Source: Acetivibrio sp. MSJd-27 (lineage in GTDB: Bacteria; Bacillota; Clostridia; UMGS1840; HGM11507). Taken from it: DNA of 64,000 nt. Below, piece after piece: positions 56,501 to 64,000 of this stretch. A model generated the notes under the pieces. It saw only the letters and a list, made by a program, of their open reading frames with translations, searched no databases and had not been told where the DNA came from. The position numbers were made by a program, and so were the translations under genes. The stretch lies in NCBI RefSeq assembly GCF_018918095.1, contig NZ_JAHLPV010000010.1:16057-80056 (forward strand), read 5' to 3'. How positions within the stretch are numbered: position 1 is the stretch's first letter; each line of letters begins with the position of its first letter.

Positions 56501-57290
56501 GGTAAGGCGCGGTAGGCGCCAGCGTTCCATCCGTATCCAATGCGGCGATCTCCTGCACGAACTTCCACATTTCAATATTCTCCGGATGTTCCAAATTTTC
56601 ACGCACTTTGGGCAAATCTTCCTCCGTAACCAAAAGTCTCGGATGCTGACCAACCGTCGGCGCTACCGGGGGCAAATTGAAGAGCAGCTGCTCCTCGCCC
56701 GGTCTTATTTCGGGTGCTGCAGAGGCCTCTCCCTCCGGTTTATAGCTGAGATTATTGGTTATAACCACCTTGTCTATCATAAACAGGCCCTCCTTGTATG
56801 CCAATTTAAACAGGTTGTCTCCTTGCTCCAGACTGATATTCGCCAGTCGGATCCAATACCATTGTTTCTTTGTAGACAATAGTTTCACATCATAGATATC
56901 GTTGTTCGTCGCGTAATAAATCTCATCCGATGCCCAGTAATCCGCGCGGGCATAAAGCCACACGGAATACACATCTTTTTCGGGCGCCGTCAAGTGGAAC
57001 CCCAGTCCATAGTCCTTCACTTCGGAAGGATCGGTGAAAACTCCATATCCATTGGAGGACATTACATACGCACCGCCGAAGGATGACGCGTTCGGTACGA
57101 TTTCAAAAGAATCTTTCCGCTCAATACGCGGATCCTCCGCTTCAACGGAAAGAAACCCGTTTGAAAGACTTATGGTTTCATATCCGGCACTCGTCTGTTC
57201 GCCGGATGACTCCGACGCCGACGCGAAGGGGGCCGCCGTGCTTGTCAAACAAGCAGCAAGCAGAATCGCAATATATCTCTGTTTCATCAT
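53574..57290 (-). CDS. secreted heparinase II/III-like polysaccharide lyase with CAO-N-like and F5/8 type C domains
   Basis: 1238 residues. Signal peptide (1-26), a CBM-like domain at about 40-185, an (alpha/alpha) toroid at about 215-520 with 'WPPTEQHFVTGHGCEAETFRD', and the beta-sandwich with the family-typical 'FLNHQHLDSGHFDIYYKGKL' near residue 590. A CAO-N-like segment ('GRLYMPIERIASSISTKVRW') lies at about 1045-1100, and an F5/8 type C domain at about 1108-1238 ('DGNLNTYWAASGTDEWIQLEFD', 'YLKIVGHG'). It probably cleaves an acidic polysaccharide such as a uronic acid polymer outside the cell. Second gene of the operon, starting 19 bases after the cadherin-like gene. Confidence 0.82.
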   Translation of the reverse strand: MMKQRYIAILLAACLTSTAAPFASASESSGEQTSAGYETISLSNGFLSVEAEDPRIERKDSFEIVPNASSFGGAYVMSSNGYGVFTDPSEVKDYGLGFHLTAPEKDVYSVWLYARADYWASDEIYYATNNDIYDVKLLSTKKQWYWIRLANISLEQGDNLFKLAYKEGLFMIDKVVITNNLSYKPEGEASAAPEIRPGEEQLLFNLPPVAPTVGQHPRLLVTEEDLPKVRENLEHPENIEMWKFVQEIAALDTDGTLAPTAPYRNTNEQDKYVGCAEANAFLYLVNGTEENGRKAITVAKNYLKTLNIKTGADDITRHTGYAIYVAACAYDWCYDLLTEDDKKEFRVQMLRHAERMEISWPPTEQHFVTGHGCEAETFRDALSMGIALYDEDPEVYNLIAGRIFQEMITARNYAYGAQLFTEGTDYGPFRYPYEVLSTIMFDKLGLKEVYTRDQLHVLYGTMYDRLPDGRFLNTGDCSSSSSIGFYNNASDSYFLAGNYYKDPYIRKLFFKSKPSAQNVAVGRYGVTAPMHLILNDPSVGVADADGLPLTAYFDDPLGTMIAKTSWEEGKSSNAMMVKMNAGARTFLNHQHLDSGHFDIYYKGKLALDSGMYKSAPFSIDGVPVTALSYGSNHDKNYHKRTIAHNCMLVYDPNEIINYNNSTVNDGGQKGGGGDIPYTYEELMQPEYQQGKATNYNFGPDAYKPAYSYLKGDLASAYTEKVEDYDRTFLFLNFFDEDYPGALIVFDNIKSSDSSFKKTWLLHSQEEPQIEGNTTTVKRTEWGYNGRMINTTLLPSNAVLSKVGGAGHEFDVNGANQLAVPPTQWQDSGKWRLEVSPGSSEQQDYFLNVIQVSENNDAIAPMEAELIQQDEDYVGVKIKDRAVFLRKPKMKMYRDFSVKAEGEGDIMYIVNGLKAGRWNVTKDGQMVASDTVTEEKDSICFTAPAGEYQLSWQFEENLKEKDLNYINNMRKDESNPYDIKIGIYFETFQHKPFEEDNILFLDAEEYFDKLQFDYQTAGDKISVTVKNVTTILEKNSDTARITDAQGKQKEVKLEAAVTERDGRLYMPIERIASSISTKVRWVNYAKCAFIEKVGIPSEEDKSRIFNPQDDSRVNIAMVTWSSQNDSEDGFCSVDGNLNTYWAASGTDEWIQLEFDQVSDVSKVELYWNSGNKRKERFEMLVSIDGKEWTKVFDGESDGVTDGFETVMLPKTMEAKYLKIVGHGNSINNWNSLKEIYIYK

Positions 57291-57309
57291 CTCTTTACCG
57301 CCGTCCTTT

Positions 57310-60300
57310 CTATTGAATCCACTCGATAATCACCGACGGGCACGTGAACAAATCGTTTTGTCCCCCGATTGAAACGGTAACTTTCTGTCCTTTCGGCACC
57401 TCCACCGTCTTTTTATACAGAACCAAATTTGTTTTGGGAGCGATCGGCTCTGCGCCCTTACCTTCCACCCATTTAACGGATAGATCGGTCGGAATAAATC
57501 CGGCGGCTTCCGCCCACGCTATATTTGCATAGGAAGGAGCGTTTGCATACAAGAAATAATAAATGTTTGCCGTGCAGTTGATGTCAAACGTCATTAGCCC
57601 GCCATTGGATCCATCCTTCACATAAGCGGCATTTGACTTGGCATCGGTTTGACTTCCCGAAATGATTGTCTGCCCCAATAAATTTGGGGGGATATCAATC
57701 AAATAGGTTTCCCGGTCACTAATCAGCTTTGTTTTACTTATCAGGTTCGTATAACGGTAGAGATCCGATCCGCTGAGTTTATCATCAGCAAATACCGGTT
57801 CCTGAATATTGGTATCAATTGCAGTGACGGCTTTCGTCACATTTCCAAAATGCATTGTCACATTCGTGACCTCAGGGGTTACCGGTTTTTGGATGACAAA
57901 GTGCAGAATATATTCTTTCCAATTGCTCCCGTTCTCGGAGGTCACCCGCACTGTCACATCATTTCCGTTTGTCAGTACCTCTACGGAAGCTCCCCCCTCA
58001 GATGCCTGCGCTGTCACCTCCGGGAGTTCCGTCTGGCCCTCTGGAAGTTCAATTGTATATTCTGTTATATCCCGGCTAAACTGTTGGAATATCTGGCCGT
58101 CCATGGAAATAAAGCTTAATTCTGCAACGGATTTTGCATCAGTCCACTCTATCACGATGCTCGGAGAAGTAAACGCTCCGTCACATCCTCCGATATGGAC
58201 TGTCTGCATGTTTCCTTCCTCCACATTGACTGTTTTTTTGTAAACAACCAAGTTTGTTTTCGGCTGGGCTCCCGGATTCGCCCCCTCTACCCATTTCATC
58301 TTGATATCGGTCGGCACGAATCCGGCGGTCTCCGCCCAAGGAATGTTCGTATAGGACGGTGACGTTGCATAAAGGATATAATAGATATTGGCACTGGCGT
58401 TAATATCAAAGGACAGGATACCGCCGTTATTCTTATCTTTGATAACCGGTCCGTATACCTTATCCTTTGCAGCAGACTGGCTGCCAGCAATCATCGGGCA
58501 GCCAACCAGACTGTCCGGAATTTCCATCAGATAGGTATTGCGGTCATAAATCAATTTGGTAGAGCTCTCCACATTGGCAAACTCGTAATAACCAGTATCC
58601 TCCGGTTTTCCAGCTTGAAACACGGGATTCCGCAAATCGGTCAGAGCATTGGCTTTGATGTCTACGTCATTGGGAGCTTCCTGTGTACCGTAATGCATAT
58701 AGATATTGGACACCGTGGGGATTACAGCAAAGGTAATCCGGTAAGTTTTTGATACGGTTCCATCCGCTGATGTCACCGTAATCACGGTTGTGTTATTATC
58801 TGCTGATACCTGTACCGATGCTCCTTCCACAGTTGGAACCGCTGTGACGTCCGGCATTCCGGATGTTCCTGCCGGGAAAGGCTGTGTGTAATTTAAAATG
58901 TCTGTATGAAAATCTTCAAAAGGTGCTCCATTTATCTTTATCTCTTTTAACTCCGCTTCCTTTTCCGGATAGAACCATTCAATTACTGCAATCGGAGAGG
59001 TAAACGTGCCTTCCGCACCGCCGATGTTGACCGTTTTTGTTCCGCCTTTTTCCACCTTTATGGTTTTCTGAAATACAGTCATTCTGTCCGCGTGCGGAAC
59101 CGCGCCTGCATTGCCTCCCTCTACCCATCCGGACACGATATCAGTCATCTCATACCCCTCTTTTTCCGCCCATTTCACTCTTAAAAAATCGTTCTGTTTC
59201 CCGGGGTAGATATAATAGATATGCGCGCTGTTATCGATTGTAAAGCTGAGCACCTTGCTGTTGTTTCCGTCGATACAATACGACCGGTATGCTCCGCCTT
59301 TGGAGGAGCTGGCCGCATCCTGACTGCCAGCGATTATGGTGCTGCCGATCCACTGCTGAGGAATATCAATCAGGTATGTCCCCCTGTCATAGACCATTTT
59401 GGAGCAAGCGCTCACATTGGTATGATAACTCCCGTCACTCTGTTTCGCATTTAATTCATAGTATCCCTTATCATCCGGTGAACCTGTCATAAAAGCAGGC
59501 TCCCGAATATCCAGGTTTCGTCCTTCTTCGGTGATGTCCTTGGAAACACCGCCCTCCCCATACAGGGTTATATTGCTGACAGACGGCTGAAAATCGCGGA
59601 ATTGAATGGTATACTCATTCGTTTCTTTCCCGTTGATGGAAGTTACTCTGATGATAGCCTTTTTATTCCCCTCATCTTTCATCACAGTGATCTGCGCTCC
59701 TTCTGCCAGCGGTGTGACTTCAATTTCCGGGATGTCCAGCTGCGTAGCAGAGAGCATATATTCATACTCCATGATATCGGGAGAAAAACCGTCAAGCGTT
59801 CTGCCATCTAGAGTAATATCTTTTAGCTGGGCGACATCTTCCCTGGTTTTCCACACAACAAAAGCGATAGGCGTGGTAAACGCATAGTCATTTCCGCCAA
59901 GGGTAACCGTCTGTGTTTCGCCATTCTCAACAGTCACCGTCTTTTTAAAGACAGCTCCATCCCGAATTTTAGGCACATCGATTGCCGCCTCTATCCAATT
60001 CGGAAGATTTTCAACATACTGAAAACCATATTCGGCAAGCCATGGGGCATGGGAAAGCAAACTGCTCTCCGTTCCTTTTGCTACCATCATATAATAAATA
60101 TCTGCCGTTGCATTTAAATCAAATGTCATTAATTTCTTATTATTTATATCTTTAATCTGAGCCTTTTTCTGGGCATCTCTGGTTTCATTCTGGCTTCCTG
60201 CTATCACAGTACTCCCCAGAAGGTACTCTGGAAGATTTATAAGATAAGTATCCCTGTCGTATACACAGCGGGTAAAACTTTTCAGATTGCTGGCTCCGAA

Positions 60301-61107
60301 ATGCAGAGCGCCCTCCGTTATACCATTCGGTACCGGATTCACAAACTCTGGATTTTGCGCGTTGTTACTCACAGCAGAAACAGTGAGATCCGTTGTACCG
60401 GATGTATAGTGCATAATGACATTACTCACAGCAGCATCCTGTCTAGAAAACTGTATCCGATAGCTTTTATAGGCTGATTTGTCACTGGAGACAACTTTAA
60501 TTTCCACTTCGGACGGAAATTCCTGCTTTATAATCTGCACATCAGCTGCCAGATCCCCAGTGACCGCCTGAATATCCGGATAATCCAAACTGGAAGCCGG
60601 CAGGATTACTTTATATTCAGAAATTTCCGGTGAAAAACCCTTCAAAGGGATCCCGTTAAGCAGAATATCGGAAACATTTGCATTCTTCGAACCGAATTCC
60701 GCACTTTTGGAAAGAATGGTACTTCCCTCATAGCTTTCCCACAAAAAAGCCTTCAGCTTTCCTCTTTCCGGCTTGCTTCCTGTTGTCACCGAAACCTCCA
60801 TCGTGATCTCTTCACTTTGAGAAACACTGCTGTCATAAGATTTCAGACTTTTTAAAAAACCGTACTCATAATACGCAAGAATGAACGATGCTTTCACATC
60901 TTTCCCCGCAGTCCCCTTGGCAGTCAGCCGGGCAGTGACCTTCGAATTGACTTTCAATTGACTCAGTGCAGTTCCTTCGGCATCCAGAAAACTTATCTGT
61001 GAGGTCCGCAAAACGGGTTCTCCAATTTCTGAAGCAAAGGAAACCAGGGAAAAGACAAGTAAAACGACAATGGTTATACTCAGGGCTCTGCAATACCTTT
61101 TTTTCAT
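57310..61107 (-). CDS. secreted cadherin-like repeat protein with four copies of an unknown module
   Basis: 1265 residues from the ATG at 61107, set by GGGAGG eight bases upstream. Signal peptide (1-26), then four repeats, each made of a cadherin-like sandwich (starting near 145, 426, 717 and 994; pattern 'L-x-x-I-x-x-x-G-x-x-x-x-x-F-x-x-x-I-x-x-Y') and a roughly 190-residue module with 'VYDRDTYLINLPEYLLGSTV' and 'IAGSQ' early and 'VFKKTVTVENGETQTVTLGG' late. The protein ends exactly with the fourth module, and it has no SLH anchor. First gene of the surface operon; promoter at 61141-61169. The function of the module is unknown; carbohydrate binding is a guess from context. Confidence 0.85.
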   Translation of the reverse strand: MKKRYCRALSITIVVLLVFSLVSFASEIGEPVLRTSQISFLDAEGTALSQLKVNSKVTARLTAKGTAGKDVKASFILAYYEYGFLKSLKSYDSSVSQSEEITMEVSVTTGSKPERGKLKAFLWESYEGSTILSKSAEFGSKNANVSDILLNGIPLKGFSPEISEYKVILPASSLDYPDIQAVTGDLAADVQIIKQEFPSEVEIKVVSSDKSAYKSYRIQFSRQDAAVSNVIMHYTSGTTDLTVSAVSNNAQNPEFVNPVPNGITEGALHFGASNLKSFTRCVYDRDTYLINLPEYLLGSTVIAGSQNETRDAQKKAQIKDINNKKLMTFDLNATADIYYMMVAKGTESSLLSHAPWLAEYGFQYVENLPNWIEAAIDVPKIRDGAVFKKTVTVENGETQTVTLGGNDYAFTTPIAFVVWKTREDVAQLKDITLDGRTLDGFSPDIMEYEYMLSATQLDIPEIEVTPLAEGAQITVMKDEGNKKAIIRVTSINGKETNEYTIQFRDFQPSVSNITLYGEGGVSKDITEEGRNLDIREPAFMTGSPDDKGYYELNAKQSDGSYHTNVSACSKMVYDRGTYLIDIPQQWIGSTIIAGSQDAASSSKGGAYRSYCIDGNNSKVLSFTIDNSAHIYYIYPGKQNDFLRVKWAEKEGYEMTDIVSGWVEGGNAGAVPHADRMTVFQKTIKVEKGGTKTVNIGGAEGTFTSPIAVIEWFYPEKEAELKEIKINGAPFEDFHTDILNYTQPFPAGTSGMPDVTAVPTVEGASVQVSADNNTTVITVTSADGTVSKTYRITFAVIPTVSNIYMHYGTQEAPNDVDIKANALTDLRNPVFQAGKPEDTGYYEFANVESSTKLIYDRNTYLMEIPDSLVGCPMIAGSQSAAKDKVYGPVIKDKNNGGILSFDINASANIYYILYATSPSYTNIPWAETAGFVPTDIKMKWVEGANPGAQPKTNLVVYKKTVNVEEGNMQTVHIGGCDGAFTSPSIVIEWTDAKSVAELSFISMDGQIFQQFSRDITEYTIELPEGQTELPEVTAQASEGGASVEVLTNGNDVTVRVTSENGSNWKEYILHFVIQKPVTPEVTNVTMHFGNVTKAVTAIDTNIQEPVFADDKLSGSDLYRYTNLISKTKLISDRETYLIDIPPNLLGQTIISGSQTDAKSNAAYVKDGSNGGLMTFDINCTANIYYFLYANAPSYANIAWAEAAGFIPTDLSVKWVEGKGAEPIAPKTNLVLYKKTVEVPKGQKVTVSIGGQNDLFTCPSVIIEWIQ

Positions 61108-61140
61108 AGTTTCATCCTCCCTACATTTCTTCATATTCTC

Positions 61141-61169
61141 ATTATAGCGGTCCTTTTCCTGCTATTCAA
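61141..61169 (-). promoter_or_regulatory. sigma-A promoter of surface-protein operon
   Basis: On the minus strand TTGAAT (61169-61164), a 17-base spacer and a perfect TATAAT (61146-61141), 35 bases before the ATG. Confidence 0.7.
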
Positions 61170-61254
61170 ATATAAAAATTCATTTTTTATCATTTATCTT
61201 TTTCCTGTTTTAAAATCCTTGAAAAGCCACTCCTGTCTAAGATCGACGAAAATG

Positions 61255-61283
61255 GATTTTTTATAAGTCGCGATTTTTTATAA
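61255..61283. repeat. 12-base direct repeat upstream of surface operon
   Basis: GATTTTTTATAA occurs at 61255-61266 and again at 61272-61283, with start points 17 bases apart. It lies about 86-119 bases upstream of the operon's -35 box, a place and spacing that would fit an AraC-family activator site. Confidence 0.5.
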
Positions 61284-61909
61284 CAAGATAAAAACTTTCC
61301 GCATTGCAGAACAGGAGCATCGCCCTCTCTTGTCGCAACCGCTTACAGAAGCAGGATGCAATTTTAGCAAGACGATAAAATATACTTTTTCTTCATTGCT
61401 CCCATGACGCAATGACAGCATGACAGTATGCACACTGTTCTTCCAATAAATTCTAATCCAATTTTAATGACCAGACATTCTTTTATGGAGTAATAGGAAG
61501 TATTTGCTGTGCCAAAGCGATAGGAAGAGCGCTTTCAATTCGTAATTCTCGTCTCATGCGAAAGGAGTGATATAGAAACAAAAGTCCAACGCATTCCATT
61601 ACTCGTCGGATAACGTTTTTTAGAGTGAAATATGCAGTTAAAATTTTTCCGCATTTCAAATGAATCTTTCTAATCTATAAATGAAAAGAGGGCTGCTTTT
61701 ATAAAAAATCCATAAACACTTCAATTCATCGTGCAGAAAGATATTTTTTCTTTTCCAAATCCTTTTTCTTCTGTTATAATAACCTCACGAAGCTCTAAAG
61801 CATTAAAAATGCCAAGTGCTTCGGAGAATACTTGAAACATAATATGGCGGCGGTATTTTACTTTCCCTGTTGCCGTGGTGTGATAAATCTTACTTAGGAG
61901 AATGACAGA
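61284..61909. other. intergenic region without genes
   Basis: Together with 61170-61254 this makes an 800-base gap. No open frame with a ribosome site is seen. It holds two copies of TTTCCGCATT (61296-61305 and 61646-61655) and a TATAAT at 61775-61780 that lacks a good -35 box, as expected for an activator-dependent promoter of the lipoprotein gene. Confidence 0.4.
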
Positions 61910-63466
61910 ATGAAAAAGAAATTCTTACCGTTTATTTTGAGCGGTGTCCTTGCATTAGCCGGTTGTATACAGCAGCAAGGCTTCGATTACAAAGAACTGA
62001 ATAAAGAATTAAATGGGCTGACAATGCCCATTGATCGGAAGAATACCAAGATTACCATGCTGACCGAATCGACAAATACCAATTTGAATGATACGATGTT
62101 TATGAACCGGCTTCGCGAAATCACAGGCTTGAATATAGAGCTAATTTCTGTAAATCTTGCAAACATAAAGCCCAAACTTCAATCTATGATAGCCAGTAAA
62201 CAGCTTCCCGACATTTCACAGTGCTTTCTAGACGACTTTGATATTTATGAACTCGCAAAAAATAATACTTTGGTCCCCATCGACGAGTATCTGGACATTA
62301 TGCCTAATTTCAAGAAGCTATATGCGGACACCCCGGAAAATACCCGAATGTTTACGGAATATCAGCAGTATGACGGCCATCTGTATCAAATCAAAGCATA
62401 CGGCTATGCCAGAAAAATCAACCATTGTTTCATGTATCGGAAGGACATTTTTGAAAAAAACGGGATAAAGCCATGGACAAATACAGAAGAATTTTATCAG
62501 AATCTCAAGCGGCTGAAAGAGATATATCCGGCGTCTTACCCCATGTCGGCGAAGCTCCAGATGGAGTTAACGAATTACTTAGGAGCGCAATGGGGTCTCC
62601 GGGATACAAACTTTTATTACAACTGGGACACTCTGAAATGGCAATATGGAAAAACCAGCGAGCCCATGCGGGATATGATGAACTTTCTGCGAAAACTTTA
62701 TCAGGAGCAGCTGCTGGACAAAAATTTTCTGACCAACACACCATCCGACTGGACAGCCCAGATGACAACTGAGGAAAGCTCTTTTGTCACTCTGGATTGG
62801 GTTGACCGGATGGATATGTTTAATGACGATATGCAGAAATCCAACCCGGAATATGAGATGACCGTTGGCTACCCCATTGGCCCGGAACGGCGATACCGTT
62901 CTATGGACCGTATTAATAGTTCTTACAGCTATCTCGTTTCCAATAATAAAAACAAAGAGCTCTCTCTAAAGCTCATGGACTTTCTGATCAGTGAAAAAGG
63001 TGCAGAGCTTGCCACGCTTGGCGTAGAGGGAGAGTCCTTTCGCTTCAGGGATGATATGAGTGTGGAATATTTGGGCTTTGATATCAAAGCGGAACTGAAT
63101 ATTAAAAATCTGGAGAAAAAATATGGACTTTTCATAGCAGGAACAACGATTCGTTTTGATCCCCGCTGCGCTTATTTTCAATATACTCCAAAAACAGAGG
63201 AGGCACAAAAATTTGTGGTTGAAAATGATCTTCTATTGCCCAACTACTACAGAACCCGCGTTCCTCCAGAAAATTTAGAAGAGTTCAATCAAATCCAGTC
63301 TGATTTGGATAAAGAATTTTCAAAAATCTTTGTGCGTTATGTAGTGTCCGGCGAAAATCCGGAGACCGTATGGACGGAATGGCTCCGGAAAGCCCAAAGT
63401 CTGCATGTAGATACCTATGAACAAATTCTCAATGACAAAGTCAGTATTCCGGTTCCCTGTACATAA
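61910..63466 (+). CDS. extracellular solute-binding lipoprotein (sugar ABC type)
   Basis: 518 residues with TTAGGAG before the ATG. The lipobox LAGC ends the signal peptide at about residue 18. The type-1 binding-protein fold follows ('TNLNDTMFMNRLREITGLNIELISV', 'ISQCFLDDFDIYELAKNNTLVPIDEYLDIMPNFKKL', 'ERRYRSMDRINSSYSYLVS'), near the LplA group that serves oligosaccharide uptake in Clostridia. No permease or ATPase gene is next to it; tRNA genes follow. It may capture products of the lyase in the divergent operon, which is inference. Confidence 0.88.
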   Translation: MKKKFLPFILSGVLALAGCIQQQGFDYKELNKELNGLTMPIDRKNTKITMLTESTNTNLNDTMFMNRLREITGLNIELISVNLANIKPKLQSMIASKQLPDISQCFLDDFDIYELAKNNTLVPIDEYLDIMPNFKKLYADTPENTRMFTEYQQYDGHLYQIKAYGYARKINHCFMYRKDIFEKNGIKPWTNTEEFYQNLKRLKEIYPASYPMSAKLQMELTNYLGAQWGLRDTNFYYNWDTLKWQYGKTSEPMRDMMNFLRKLYQEQLLDKNFLTNTPSDWTAQMTTEESSFVTLDWVDRMDMFNDDMQKSNPEYEMTVGYPIGPERRYRSMDRINSSYSYLVSNNKNKELSLKLMDFLISEKGAELATLGVEGESFRFRDDMSVEYLGFDIKAELNIKNLEKKYGLFIAGTTIRFDPRCAYFQYTPKTEEAQKFVVENDLLLPNYYRTRVPPENLEEFNQIQSDLDKEFSKIFVRYVVSGENPETVWTEWLRKAQSLHVDTYEQILNDKVSIPVPCT

Positions 63467-63477
63467 CTTCATGAAAT

Positions 63478-63510
63478 AAGACAAGGCTGTAATTGTCTTG
63501 TCTTATATTT
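63478..63510 (+). terminator. intrinsic terminator of lipoprotein gene
   Basis: A stem AAGACAAG/CTTGTCTT (63478-63485 with 63497-63504) followed by ATATTTC, 12 bases after the stop. Confidence 0.65.
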
Positions 63511-63570
63511 CTTGTGTCGACGAAAAAGTCCTGTCAGTTTGGTGTCTGAATAGAAAAATTAGTAAAACAA

Positions 63571-63605
63571 AAACCCTACAACCTTAGCGGTTGCAGGGTT
63601 TTTGT
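63571..63605. terminator. terminator after tRNA/rRNA genes
   Basis: A 13-base stem AAACCCTACAACC/GGTTGCAGGGTTT (63571-63583 with 63589-63601, one mismatch) with T-runs on both strands. On the minus strand it ends the 5S-tRNA transcript. Confidence 0.75.
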
Positions 63606-63611
63606 TTGTGG

Positions 63612-63684
63612 TGAGCCATCGGCGATTCGAACGCCGGACAACTTGATTAAAAGTCAAGTGCTCTACCGACTGAGCTAATGGCCC
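63612..63684 (-). tRNA. tRNA-Lys (anticodon TTT)
   Basis: A 73-base cloverleaf on the minus strand. The acceptor pairs GGGCCAT with ATGGCTC, the anticodon loop is CTTTTAA between CTTGA and TCAAG, and the T-loop is GTTCGAATC. The 3' CCA is not encoded. Confidence 0.96.
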
Positions 63685-63687
63685 ATA

Positions 63688-63764
63688 TGGCTGGGATAGC
63701 AGGACTCGAACCTACGAAATGCCAGAGTCAGAATCTGGTGCCTTACCAACTTGGCTATATCCCA
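63688..63764 (-). tRNA. tRNA-Gln (anticodon CTG)
   Basis: A cloverleaf on the minus strand. The acceptor pairs TGGGATA with TATCCCA, followed by G and an encoded CCA. The anticodon arm CCAGA-TTCTGAC-TCTGG gives anticodon CTG. It lies only three bases before the tRNA-Lys gene. Confidence 0.93.
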
Positions 63765-63882
63765 ACATCTATTAAAAGGGATATTCTCTTCTTCAGGATG
63801 TCCAATATCCCTCTATCATAAAAATGTGTTTCTTTCCTTTTCGTTTACCACAAGAAAACACATTCTATATGTGTATTAAAAA

Positions 63883-64000
63883 ACTCGGCAGCTATCTACT
63901 TTCCCGGGCAGTCTCCCGCCAAGTATCATCGACGTGTAAGAGCTTAACTTCCGTGTTCGGTATGGGAACGGGTGTACCCTCTTAGCTATCGCTACCGAGT
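63883..64000 (-). rRNA. rrf: 5S ribosomal RNA
   Basis: About 118 bases on the minus strand. The ends pair (ACTCGGTAG with CTGCCGAGT), and the core 'CCCATACCGAACACGGAAG' and 'GTTAAGCTCTTACACGTCGA' type stretches are standard 5S sequence. The 5' end falls at or within a few bases of the window edge; 23S and 16S genes would lie further right. Between it and tRNA-Gln are two hairpins (63777-63812 and 63823-63864) that may be processing sites. Confidence 0.96.

Noticed and set aside
55923..56882. A 319-codon plus-strand frame opposite the lyase gene
   Set aside because: Antisense shadow; no start signal, and it does not resemble a protein family.

Overview
The window comes from a low-to-mid GC, anaerobic, endospore-forming Clostridia-type Firmicute. 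The evidence is a SpoVM peptide, a SpoVB-type flippase, an NfnAB-type ferredoxin:NADP oxidoreductase pair, a nine-gene V/A-type ATPase operon of the clostridial order, AGGAGG ribosome sites throughout, and many secreted proteins with S-layer homology (SLH) or copper-amine-oxidase-N-like domains. The last features suggest a gut or plant-polysaccharide Clostridium relative; the genus cannot be fixed from this sequence.

Layout. 1-3 kb: truncated secreted propeller-like protein, metK and a small membrane protein. 3.2-14.7 kb: one long leftward run (lon, ysxC, FAH hydrolase, hisS, aspS, then a GldA/F/G-like ABC system plus a DUF4340 protein) with overlapping stops and starts, a good sigma-A promoter before lon and a hairpin terminator at the end. 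14.8-19.1 kb: HEAT-repeat protein, amino acid:cation symporter, nfnA-nfnB. 19.1-20.3 kb: a small accessory island of two tandem ribbon-helix-helix (RHH) regulator cassettes. 20.3-28.4 kb: secreted propeller/CAO-N protein, phosphodiester glycosidase, RNase P RNA, spoVM, spoVB, small secreted proteins, and a third RHH cassette carrying a DUF6809 gene. 28.4-37.1 kb: V-ATPase operon H-I-K-E-C-F-A-B-D, probably Na+-coupled. 37.5-42.0 kb: aminotransferase-trpS-tagO-wecB operon, with gltX divergent. 43.8-48.9 kb: AraC-type membrane sensor, RNA methyltransferase, GT-C-like membrane protein and an AT-rich orphan. 49.1-61.2 kb: four-gene operon of giant secreted proteins (cadherin-like repeat protein, heparinase-II/III-like lyase, two SLH proteins). 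61.9-64 kb: orphan solute-binding lipoprotein, then tRNA-Lys, tRNA-Gln and 5S rRNA at the end of an rRNA operon that lies beyond the right edge.

The two most notable parts are accessory. (1) Three RHH genes at two loci share one layout: a sigma-A promoter with paired repeats around the -10, the RHH gene, then, starting at its stop codon, an about 130-140 base element whose predicted stems are kept although their sequences differ, around a nearly invariant 20-base core, and then a cargo gene. This looks like a repeated regulator + structured element + cargo cassette that I cannot match to a named family. (2) The 49-61 kb operon appears to build a cell-surface polysaccharide binding and cleavage apparatus; its first protein contains four copies of a roughly 200-residue module that I do not recognise.
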